Origin: Mesostigma viride | Lineage: Eukaryota; Streptophyta; Mesostigmatophyceae; Mesostigmatales; Mesostigmataceae | Length of the DNA: 64,000 nucleotides | Direction: 5' to 3' | NCBI GenBank assembly: GCA_009746045.1 | Contig: RPFO01000138.1 | Location: 1,035,259 to 1,099,258, forward strand | Shown here: positions 50,178 to 60,500 of the stretch, piece after piece | How positions within the stretch are numbered: position 1 is the stretch's first letter | Layout of the letters: every line of letters starts with the position of its first letter | Notes under the pieces: model-generated | The model's input: the letters and a program-made list of their open reading frames with translations, nothing else | What the model was told of the DNA's origin: nothing | Database searches by the model: none | Translations under genes and position numbers: made by a program

Positions 50178-51071
50178 CCATGCAGATGACCAAGGCTGGC
50201 TAAGTCCGGAATCCCCCCGTTTTGCGAACGGAGACGGTGCCAACGTATACATGACGCACTGCACCCGCCTCTGTCCGCCGTTGGATTCAGCAGATCGACG
50301 AACCTGGAAGCATCCCGCGCAAAAATTTTTTGAACGTCTTTCGCCAAAAGGCACCAACGGCAGCTACACAAACGGCCGGACCGCACGCCCCGCGCGGGGC
50401 CCGCACGCCCCGCGCGGCTGCGTGCGGATCGGCTAAACTCCGTACTGCTTGGTACAAGTACAGAGGCCTCAGGAGCTAAGGCTGTACCGTTTCAGTAGAC
50501 TTCTACCAATGAGCCCGTGACTAACCAACACTACCGTACACTGACCGTAATATCTACCATTTGAATGACTGAGAAAATGTCCGTTTGATCAAAAGGGATC
50601 GACGACATCGAAAGCGTTGGCGAGCAGACTCAAACTTGCAACGGGTGACTTAGCGGCTATCACGGCGGCGGGTGGCACGCAGGCAGGCACCAGAAACATG
50701 GCGGTCGGCTTTTGCCACCCACCCATGGATACCGGACTCGAGCCGATCAGTTACATCGACACACATGCTAGCTGGCCAAATTTCGTGATATCTCCTTTCC
50801 CTTCCTCCATGGATACCTACATTGTCCAGTTGCATTGGTCATCCTCCAGGCTTCCTCAGTTTTATCGCGAAATTATGGTGGATGCGTTCCTGGAAATGTG
50901 GACAGAGCCGGACTTCATGCTCATTGTTGATTAGTGAGCTGCCAGTGGTCTCACTGCCGCAGACGTCCCAGCGTGGCTGGATTTGTGCGCCCGATGGCAA
51001 CTGGTTAGCCACGGAGGGCCGGCATTGACCATCAACGGTCGATGCCGGCCCTCCATGTATAGAGATAGTAA
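50178..51071. promoter_or_regulatory. Divergent promoter region of CACTA-1
   Basis: Between gene B (minus, across the CACTA-2 insertion) and tnp2 (plus). It holds two GCACGCCCCGCGCGG repeats (about 50384-50418) and a hairpin at 51013-51054. A 105-codon frame at 50617-50934 has no recognised content. Confidence 0.5.
51013..51054 (+). promoter_or_regulatory. 18-bp hairpin directly before the CACTA-1 tnp2 start codon
   Basis: GGAGGGCCGGCAT pairs perfectly with ATGCCGGCCCTCC. A T-G step and GACC/GGTC extend it inward to a 6-base loop (ATCAAC). It ends 17 bp before the ATG at 51072. Its sequence is unrelated to the CACTA-2 hairpins but the position is similar. Confidence 0.75.
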
Positions 51072-54000
51072 ATGCGTCAAGGACAGACAGTCGATGAATT
51101 CATGGCCGAGGACCCTGACGACGGGTCGGCCAGTGGAGAGGATGCAGCACGCCAGTTTGCTAGAAATTATGACGAAGCAGTGGCCAGAGTCAAGGACGAT
51201 ACGCCATTGTACCCGGGATCTGAGAGCAAGGCCTTGATGTTTACATTGCAATTGCTGACGCTAATGGGGGAAAACTCATGCCCTCAGACCTTTGCTGATG
51301 AGCTCTTTAAGCTGTTGGGAAACGTTCTCCCCGCGGGCAACGCTCTGCCCGACAGTATCTCGAAGGCACGGAAAGTGATCAAAGGCTTGGGCTTGGGGTA
51401 CCGTGTGTACGATGCCTGCCCATGCGAGGGTTACTTGTACAAGGACAAGATTACTAAGAGCTGCCCTCTTTGCAAGCTGTCGCGCTACGAGACGTACACT
51501 GACAGAAACGGTGACATCGTCAACTCGCGGAAAGCGCATCGCCAGGTTAGGCACTTCCCCCTGATGGATCGGATTAGGGCCTGGTTCCGAGTCCCGGAAA
51601 TGGCGGAAGCCCTTCAGTACGCTGCATGCGAACCATGAAAACAGGGAGCCAGACTCATCCACGCGCGTTGTGGACGGCTTGAAAGGCAGGTTTGCACTTG
51701 TTTCTACGCCTTCTGTTATGCAATGTGTGCCAAAGTATCAAGTTCGAGATTTTTCCTCTTGCGCTTATCTTTTGTTTGTACTGCTCTGATGGATACCTTT
51801 CTTTTTACGTCTGGTGTTTCTTGTGCATGGACCTGTTCGTGCAGACAGCCGTGCCATCCAGCACATAAAGAACAACTGGGACTTTCGCAGCCAGCCGCGG
51901 AACACCATCTTCCTTCTGAATTTTGACGGTGTATGTCCAAGGTCTTTCATGGATACCCACAGCAGCTGGCCCGCGTTTGTTTCCTGTGTGAACTTGCCCG
52001 AGTGGGTTATGGTGAATGGGCGTTTTTGCCCTATGGTGCTTCTTGTGGGTGCCATGAAGGGGAAGGCACCGAAGAACATGACCATTTTTTTGGACCTGAT
52101 CGCTGAGGACTTCCTGGTACTGTGGAAGGGGTATTACATTTGTGATGTGACGCTGGACGTGGCCGGTGTTTACACTACGACATTTGTGAGGTCCATTCTT
52201 GCTGGCATAATTCACGACTACCCGGCATACTCCAAGTCCCTGAACATTCCAGATGCAGGGTACTATCAATGCGTCCTACATGGTGATCAGTGGCGTGGGG
52301 TTTTTATCTCAAATGGCCGTATCGTTCTCCTTGGCAATGACCGCATGTTTCCCGAGGGTGACCCCCGCCGGCCGGCTCACGCTCCTGTTGTTCAGGAGAT
52401 GGACCATGCTGGCTACCTGAAGTACTGTGCTACGCTAAAAAAGCAGCCCGAGCCGTTTCTCAAGTTACCGTACTAGGTTCACCTGAAGATCTGTCATTTT
52501 ATTGACGAGTTCCATCTGTGTCCCAACAACTTCAAGCGGGTCATTCATTGCACAAGCGGTAATTGCTAAACATTTAATTGTATCATTTCATTGTGATTGT
52601 TGCATGCATACATTGACTGTGGCCTATCTGTTCACATGGAAAGCTGATGTAATATTGTTTTTTTTTTTCTTTCTGTTTTTACTATAATAATGCAGGGAAG
52701 GCTATGGCGAGCGGGTCACTTCGTGGCAGGCTGAAGGTCCTCGGTCTGAACCCGGAGCTGTGGCGGCCTGATGAAGACCCTCCACCGGAGGGAGACCCAC
52801 CACCGGAGGGAGACCCACCACCGGAGGGAGACCCTCCACCGGAGGGAGACCCTCCACCGGAGGGAGACCACCAAAGTCCACCGAAGAAAGGCCGCAAGAA
52901 GAAGAGGGCGCCAGCACCGCGCCCCGGGTTCCAGCTGACGGCTGAGGAAAAGGCTGATATCAAGCGTAAGTGTGACATTGGGTTTTTATTTTTCCCGTAA
53001 TTTGGAAATTTAATATATGTAGGACTGACTATATGGTCTGTGTGATTTACATACATAGGACTGACTATTTTTTTCGGCTGTCGTGTTACTACTATATGTA
53101 ATTTTTTTGCGTGTACGTGGTTGTAATGCGCAGGTCTCGATGACATCATGGCGCATAGCCTACCCGACTACTTCACCGGCCGGATCAGTGGCTTGCTCTG
53201 CGATGCGAAGAGTACTGAAAAATCCAAGACGCGTGACAAAATCCTCTACTTTTGCAAGCAACTCCCGACCATCTTGCGTGGGCGGTTAGATGACGATGCA
53301 CGGCATGCATTTCTCCTTCAATCAGCGGCCTGGGACTTTGTGTTTTCTAGCGGCCCGGCGACTCAGCAGCAGTTGGATGACTGCGGCGAGATGTTTTTGC
53401 TTGCTGCAGTGGCGATGGAGCGTATATGTAGCGCCAGCGTCTGAGATGGCAAAAGCTGTTCATATGATGGCCCACCTGGCCCAGCAAATCCCCTTGTTGG
53501 GTCGATGTGACACCCGCACCATGGCGTCGGGTGAGCGGATGATGAAGGCCATCACGAAAGCTAAGCTGTCCAACGTCAATGTGGAGAGCTCCATGGACGG
53601 AGCATATCGCAAGTCTGAGGCACTGACCCATCTGGCCTATCACATGGTGAAAACCGGGATGGTAAGTACACGCTAGTGACCAATTTTTTTTTATGGATTT
53701 GTGTGCAGATTTAGTGTTATGCACGTGCTGCTTGTTGCCCGGTCTTGTGCTGCATGCAGCTAATTTCTGTGCATATTTGTGTGCGCTGCTTGCAATGTCT
53801 TGTTTGCTTTCTTTCTTTTTTTTCAGCCAAAAGACCGCTACTACATCTGGGACGCCATCCACGCAGACCCGTCCAAGAAGGTCGAGTTGGGGGGGCGCAG
53901 CCGCAAGGTTAAGAATTTCTACACTTTCACCGCCGCGGAATCTGATGAAGTGGGCGCGATTTTGTTGGAGTATGCGCTGCCCAATGCGGAGTACAAAGAT

Positions 54001-55177
54001 CCCGAAGTCAACGGCGATGAGGCCTACTGGTAAGATGCCGCTGTCCTATTATTGTAAGTTGCTATTCTTTGAGCTGATTTTCTTTCAGTAATAATATGGA
54101 ACTTCATCTGATTTCCAAGGACTAATGCCGTTATTCTAATTTTTTTTTCTTGCATTGCTATCTTGCTTTGTATGCGATGTGCATGCAGGCGGCCCTTGTG
54201 CAGCGACCTCTCATGGCTCAAAGACTGGATCGGACTCAACCAGCAGCCGCTGGTCCCGGAGCTTGTCCAGGCTGCAGCAGCCGGCGTGCAGCTCAAGGCT
54301 GAGGAGTATGATAGGGTGCACTTGTACGGTTTCAATTACCGGACAAAAGAAGCTGACAGGAAGCAAGCATGGCGGACTGCAAACTGTGGTGTAGCCTACC
54401 ATAAGGAGGGAAGCAGCACTCAGTACGGCTACCTGACCCACATTCTCGTGGCGAAGCTGGTGCGGCCGGTGGGGCAGTGGACTCAACAGCTTGTGCTGAG
54501 AGTAGAGCTTTTCGATGCATCGGAGGTGGCTTACATTCGGGATCAACGCTTGGTGTTGGTCCGCAGCGCCGAGGCACCACGCACGGCAAAGCTAGTGTGG
54601 CCAACATCTGTTAGCTCTGTTGGGTTTGTGCTGGACCCACGGCATCAGCCCCAGCTTTCGGTCATTCACTGCAAGCTGCCCCGTCACCTGGCAACCGGGT
54701 GGGCTTTGGAGAACGAGTTTTTCCAAAGCACGGCGACAAGGTGGCAGGAAGACATCACACTAGTGCAGGTACTTCCCACCTGAGCCGCCCGCTGAACGGC
54801 CGCCCGCTGAACCGCCGCCCGCTGAACCGCCGCCCGCGCCAGCGAGCACGGCGGCACGACCTTCACGCGCAGCCCCGCCGCGCAAGAAAAAGAAGCCGCC
54901 CGATGAACGGCAGCCCGCGCCGGCAGCCACGGCGGCAGGACCTTCACGCGCAGCCCCGCCTCGCAAGAAAAAGAAGCCGCCCGCTGAACGGCAGCCCGCG
55001 CCGGCAACCACGGCGGCAGAGCCCTCACGCGCAGCCCCGCCTCGCAAGAGAAAGAAGAAATCTGAGGCTTTGGCATCACACAAGGGGCATCACACAAGGG
55101 GAAGGAGCCCATGCCCCCGTTGCGCACAAGTGCACGCGCGCGCACGGTCAGGGACTATAGAGAACAAACCTCTATAG
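51072..55177 (+). pseudogene. CACTA-1 tnp2 transposase, six exons, broken
   Basis: Exons read as 51072-51689, 51845-52558, 52696-52965, 53134-53661, 53827-54029 and 54189-55177, all GT-AG. Exon 1: YDACPCEGYLYKDKITKSCP then LCKLSRYE (zinc-binding-like). Exon 2: the tnp2 core DGVCPRSFMDTHSSWPAF, LPEWVMVNGRFCPMVLLVG, HDYPAYSKSLNIPDAGYYQC, DEFHLCPNNFKRVIHCTSG. Exon 3 holds GDPPPEG repeats. Exon 4 is DUF4218-like; exon 6 is DUF4216-like (GYLTHILVAKLVRPVGQWTQ) with a tail of (APPRKKKKPPAERQPAP)n repeats. Breaks: TAG at 52474-52476 where other copies have Trp (PYW), and single-base frame changes near 51,636, 53,430 and 54,780. It is the most decayed of the three copies. Confidence 0.86.
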
Positions 55178-55320
55178 CAGCGAGGGGAATGACAGTGATT
55201 TTAACGGTAGTGATGCCAAGGATGATTCTGATTGATGCTGCTGCGCCAGCATTTTGCGGCCCCATTAGATGCTGCACACAAGTGTAATCATGCCGATATT
55301 ATGTTGAATAAAGATGCATC
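55178..55320 (+). other. 3' flank of CACTA-1 tnp2
   Basis: A short AT-richer stretch ending GTTGAATAAAGATGCATC, with a possible AATAAA signal, at the edge of composite repeat copy 2. Nothing else is seen. Confidence 0.45.
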
Positions 55321-55327
55321 ATTCATG

Positions 55328-55558
55328 TCCCACGTAGCTCCCACAAAAACCAACATCTTCATTAAAACAATAAGTGGAAGCATACATGTGACACTAATTG
55401 ACATGCCCGGAGGCACGCCGTTCAAGGCCCTTCATGAAGTACGTTGCCCTAGAGGCAACCAAGACACGGGTGGGTGGGTGGGGAGCAAAGAAAGAGGCCG
55501 ACAAAACCAGCCAGAGCGGCTTTTAGTCGCAAAACCTCCCTTATCCCTAGCTAACTGA
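55328..55558 (+). pseudogene. Ubiquitin-like N-terminal fragment in the composite repeat
   Basis: The frame reads TKTNIFIKTISGSIHVTLID then MPGGTPFKALHEV. Compared with ubiquitin (MQIFVKTLTGKTITLEV) it keeps IF-KT--G----TL, the first beta hairpin, and a helix-like T-x(8)-V follows. The remaining ~45 residues of ubiquitin, including LRLRGG, are absent; the frame runs on into block A. In the other three copies of block C one base is missing after VTL. The similarity is short and could be chance. Confidence 0.35.
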
Positions 55559-56036
55559 CGTCATTAACCCCTTATGTTTAGTGGATGCTAGTAAGACGCT
55601 AACCGTACAGACCGGGGGTAGAATATCCCGAATCTGCAGTATTAAACGGCTAGTATTAAATAATGCGTAGGTTGTTCTTTTCAGGGGCACTGCACCTCAC
55701 GCCCCGTTCCGCCCGGGTATAATCAACCCAAGCGCGGAACGCACATTTTATTTAATTCATTTTTCAACCATGCACTATATTGCATCTACTAATCACAAAA
55801 GCTCTAGCCAAACAGCTACGAGTAAACACTACGACCTATAAGCCGCTCATCCAGCGGCCTCTTGTTCCCGCATTCACGTATAGAAGAAACTCCGTTCAAA
55901 GAACCCCGATTCATGTCCCACGTAGCTCCCACAAAAACCAGCATCTTCATTAAAACAATAAGTGGAAGCATACATGTGACACTATTGACATGCCCGGAGG
56001 CACGCCGTTCAAGGCCCTTCATGAAGTACGTTGCCC

Positions 56037-56876
56037 AATCACCCCCGCCCTGGCTTTCCCTTGAAGCCGCACTCCACCTTGCTCGTTGTCACAAGTGACC
56101 GCCCTGCCGCAAAACGGGAGCCCCCCCACATCGGGAGGCGTGTGCCCGGCGGCTGTGGATGCATGGCCAGGCCCAAAAAGGCCCAGCGCATTTGCACTGC
56201 GATTGCGCACGGCCAGCCTATCATGACCCCTCTCGGGGCCCCGAGTCGGTACCGCTATGGCCGTCTCCCCATAGACCCGGGGTGCTTCGAGAAAAAACGT
56301 GGACCTAGCCCAGGCCCCGCCAGCCCGGATGCCCGAGGCCACAGCCCCAGGCACCTGGCTGAACGAGAGTCCGTTCAGCCAAGACCGCATTCCCCCCGAG
56401 GTTTCTATGCGTGGGGAAAAAAATTTCTAGCTTAGGCGCTTTTCCCATCGCCGTCCCCAGCCCCAACCACCCCCCCTCGGTGGAAGGCAATTGCAAAGTT
56501 TGCTGGCCAGCAGCAATTTCCGAAGAAAAAGCCGCAGGCCGCGGACCGAGACGCGGGTCGCCAGTGCCAGCCATCCGGCTCCAACCCGGGGTGCAAGCAT
56601 CCCCAGGTACGGAGCACCAGCTCGCGCACTGGGCCGACCAAGCGACAGTTGAGCACCTGTCACGGCATCCGGCCCACCAAAGACCCCAAGCTGGGGAAAA
56701 GGTGCGGACCGGAGGTAATCATTTTCTTTTCTTTTAGTTAACCGGGCGAGGAACTACGCCTGGCCGGTTAACAACTGGAAGTCTCACCACTGGCCAAGTG
56801 GCCAGTGCAACCAGTGCTTTTGGGATTTTGCTCCGCAGCACCCATATAGCTGCGGCTGCCGCCGCAACGACAACGA
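56037..56876. other. Block B of composite repeat copy 2
   Basis: 840 bp, the inverse of 48008-48848, with the same internal inverted repeats (GTTAACCGG/CCGGTTAAC, CTGAACG/CGTTCAG). No domain was recognised in either strand. Confidence 0.6.
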
Positions 56877-57020
56877 GCAAAGAAAGAGGCCGACAAAACC
56901 AGCCAGAGCGGCTTTTAGTCGCAAAACCTCCCTTATCCCTAGCTAACTGACGTCATTAAACCCTTATGTTTAGTGGATGCTAGTAAGACGCTAACCGTAC
57001 AGACCGCACTAGGAACTCAG

Positions 57021-57360
57021 TTTCTGAGAAAAATCTCGAAAACCCTCAATTTTCTCACCCCTTTGAGAAAAAAGGTGAGAAAAGTGAGAAAAATCTCAAT
57101 TTTTTTCCGCAAACGCTAGGCAACAAAATCTCACCAGGGTGAGATTTTGGTGAGAAAAAGGGGGTTTGGGTGAGATTTGGGTGAGAAAAAACCCTAAAGT
57201 GAGAAAAAAGGTGAGAATGGGTGAGAAAAAGTGAGAAAAAGTGAGAAAAAGTGAAAAAATTGAGAAGTTTCTCACCAACACGAGAAAAATCACTAACACG
57301 AGAAAAATCACAAGTCAACGTGGTGAGAAATTTCTCACCAAGAGTGTAACACGAGAAAAA
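57021..57360. repeat. CACTA-3 subterminal array, GTGAGAAAAA units
   Basis: Direct repeats of GTGAGAAAAA with 10-bp spacing (best at 57209-57260), plus inverted TTTCTCACC and CACGAGAAAAATCAC copies. It differs from the CACTA-1 array (GTGGTAAAAA) at two positions per unit. Confidence 0.85.
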
Positions 57361-57515
57361 TCACGAGCTTTATTTCATTAAGTCCTTAACGTGAAAAAAA
57401 ACTCAACACCACTTTGATATGCATTATAGGGTGCACCACAAAGGTGCAATATAGGGTTCATACAATATAAAACAGCACATCATTCCATAAACAATGCTGT
57501 CATGCCCAAATTAAA
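57361..57515 (-). other. 3' flank of CACTA-3 tnp2
   Basis: An AT-rich stretch with a tandem-like TAGGGTGCACCACAAAGGTG and TATAGGGTTC. No gene is seen. Confidence 0.4.
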
Positions 57516-60500
57516 TCAATAGTCATCTTCTTCAGAACTGCTGTCCGAGGGTTTGCTTGCATCAACATCATCTTCTGATGACATAGTGTCATCCCCACTA
57601 GTGTCGCAATAGTTCACAGCTTTACGCTGCCTTCCACTGGCCCTCTTTGCCATAGGGACCTCCTCAATTACAACGGTGGGCTGGCTAGGTCCAGCATCTG
57701 TGGGAGCACCACGCTTGCGGCTGCGCCCTCGAGCAGGTGCCTTGCCAGCGCGGCGCACCACGTCGCCATCACCTACGTCTGCCGCTGCCACCTTCTTCTT
57801 CTTCTTGGACCCCTTCTTCTTGCCTTTCTTCGTGCCACTAGGCGGTGGCATCGGCTCACCCTCCTCAGTCACTTCAAACTGCGGCATGGTGGGGAAATCT
57901 GCTGCCACGCTGTGATACACATGGTTACTGAGGGCAGATTGCGCCTGGTGTGCCATGCTCCATGGCAGTTTGGCAGGGATTACCACCATTTCGGGAGCAT
58001 AGCATTCATCGACGACATACCCAACTGAGCTCACTGCACCTGGCAACACAAGGCACGACGACCTGGGGGCCTGTGCGCTGCTGATGACCACCAACCTCTC
58101 CTGGGGCAGGTGAGCGACATGAAGGCGATCAAAAAGCTCCACCTTCAACAACAGCTGCCATTCCCAGCCCCCTCGTGGGTACTCTAACCTGGCCTTCAGA
58201 ATGTGTGTGATGAAACCAAAGTCTACACCGCCCGGGCCATGCACCGCAACTCCCGCATTCTTGTGCCGCTTTCCCTGGGATTGGTCCGCAGCCTCCGTGC
58301 GGTAGTTGAACCCGTGGATCCTGACTTTGTGGAAAGAATCCGCGTAGCGCTTCACGCCCCCGCACGCCGCTACAATGACTTGCGGCACAAGCGGCGTCAG
58401 GTTTAATGATGCCCATGCCAGCACGTTGAACGTTGTGTCAGCACAGCGATCTCGCCTGCATTCAAACAAACGCACACCGATAACCCAGCAAAGAGTATTA
58501 TTATTAAGTATTGGTTATTAAAAAAAAAAACAGATACAACACAGGACGCTTTTACTGGCGGCAAGATCATGGCACCCGGATGGGTAAAACCAAACAAACT
58601 AGATATTAATTACTAGGGCTGGCTTTGTGACAGTAAAACATGATTGCATGGCTAATCCCAAGGCGCCTTTCAATAGGACTGAATTAAAATAACCAAAGCA
58701 GACGGCATAAGTAGCATTTGCAAAAAACAAGGCTCACCAGTAGGCCTCGTCGCCATTCGCAGGGTCGCTGTAATCAGCCTTGGGAAGGGCATCTTCTACC
58801 AGCAAATCCCTTGCCGCCGTCATCTCGTCCTCAGAAAACCGGTACCCGTCTTTCACCGAGCGCTTGCCCAGCTCGATGGTGCGCGACGGATCATTGGTGA
58901 GAAGGTCCCACACATAGTGCTTGGTCTTTACCTGCATTGGAAAAAAACATGATAAGCACACCAAGCAAAAATACAGAAGGCATTCAATTGAAAGAGCACT
59001 TTCCTTGAAAATGAGAGTGAGTAGAAACATCAAGGTTTTACACAAGGAGAGTTTCCATGCTGAATGAAATGAGCCATCATTGCTTCATGTAAATGCAGAA
59101 TTACAAACTCAACTGGTGCTATACATCATGTACACACACAAGAAAGAAGTAAAGACCTTCAAATAAGAAACAACTTACTCCGGTGGCTCGATGCTGGAAG
59201 TAGGATAGCAGCGTCAGCACCTCGAAGTTGACGAAGGACTGGCCCATGGAGTGCTCAACATTGAGTGCAGACATGTGGCCAGAAACCGCTGTGTTCATGC
59301 ATCTCTCACCCCACGCCATGGACCTACCGTCAGGGAGACCGACATTTGAAATCTGCCCCGCCAAATGTGTCGCTGCGTGAACCGACCTGGACATTTCGGA
59401 TGCGGGCAGAACACGCTCAAGTGCAACAATTGACCTCAACATAGCCCTACCTACCTCGTCCAGTTCGTACTGAGTGAAGACCATACCGCTAAAGATTGAG
59501 TCCCATGCTGCAGACGTTTCCAAAAAGGCAGCTCTTGCGTCTGCGTGCAGGCGGCCTCTAAGCAAAACTGGTAAGCGCTTCGAAAACAATTCTAGCTTGT
59601 CATGAGTCTTGGCCTTTCTCTCTGGCTTGCCATTGGCCAGCAGCCCCACAATATCACCCGGGAAGCAGTCGGGCAGGCTGTCCTTCATTCGGCGCTCCAG
59701 GGCTGCGTGGGAGACAAAAAAAAAAAAACAGATAAACCCCACAAGTGTAAGTCGGTGGCAAGTCTTGATGCAACATGGAGAGTGACAAGTCGAACGTTTA
59801 CTGTACTGCAATATGCACTGTTCACATTGCACTGAAAATGTGAGAAGACCCTAAACGCGTGCGAAAGGAAAACTGAACCACAACCAGAGAAAGAAAAATT
59901 GCGAAACTAAATAATTGCACTTGAATCAAATACCTAGACAACAGTTGGGAGAAAAAAGCAAACACTCACCAATAACTTCAGCCTTCTCTTGCGAGGTGAG
60001 CTGGCAGGGTGGATGCAACCCCCGCCTCCTGGTTGTTGTCTTGATTGTGCCATCCATGGCAGTGGTGGTTGTCACGGTCTTCTCCATGTGCAGCTCCGGG
60101 TTCAGGTTCATCTCCTTCAGCCGATCCCGAATGGCGTAGGTCAGACCTTCCCTGGCAGCAGATTTAAGGAAAACAAAGCCATACAAGCGCAAATGCATAC
60201 CAATGTTAGTAATACTTAATACACACACTGAACCACAGCATGTAATAAATTCTAATGGAATTCTCCTTAAATACAAAATGTTGAAAAGGAAAAAAACAGC
60301 GACAAACACTAGTGACACAACACTAGACAGCACCGCACTTACCGCTAGTGGAGTTGGCGACTCGCAAGAGGTTGTTCGCCCCCAGGTGGAACTCGTCGAT
60401 CAGGTGCCGTTGGAGGAGTTGAGGCCAGTACGGCAGCCTGCAAAAGGGCTCCGGCTCCCGGCTGTTGTTTCTGCAGTGCTCTACATAGGTTTCCATCGTC

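Larger units (their letters stand above)
50178..55320 (+). mobile_element. CACTA-1 transposon, right part
   Basis: Sequence resumes after the CACTA-2 insertion: the rest of the divergent promoter region (50178-51071), the tnp2 gene, and a short 3' flank. The composite repeat copy 2 (55321-57006) follows. No right subterminal GTGGTAAAAA array or CCTAGTG end is found, so the true right end is lost or lies beyond the window, behind CACTA-3. Confidence 0.72.
55321..57006 (-). mobile_element. Composite repeat with duplicated ends, copy 2, inverted
   Basis: Reading the minus strand from right to left it has the same A-B-C-A-s-C order as 47592-49555; the first A is cut at 57006 by CACTA-3. By eye it is about 97-99% identical to copy 1 over B and C. 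On the plus strand block C opens a frame, MSHVAPTKTNIFIKTISGSI, that resembles the ubiquitin N-terminus. It lies just after the tnp2 gene of CACTA-1, so two near-identical inverted copies flank about 5.8 kb. Confidence 0.72.

Noticed and set aside
50617-50934. A 105-codon plus-strand frame upstream of CACTA-1 tnp2
   Set aside because: No recognised motif, no counterpart upstream of the other tnp2 genes. It could be an upstream exon, but nothing supports it.
56031-56435. A 134-codon frame in block B of the composite repeat, open in both copies
   Set aside because: Openness is explained by GC richness and near identity of the two copies; composition is low-complexity and no domain was recognised. 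Kept only as a note.
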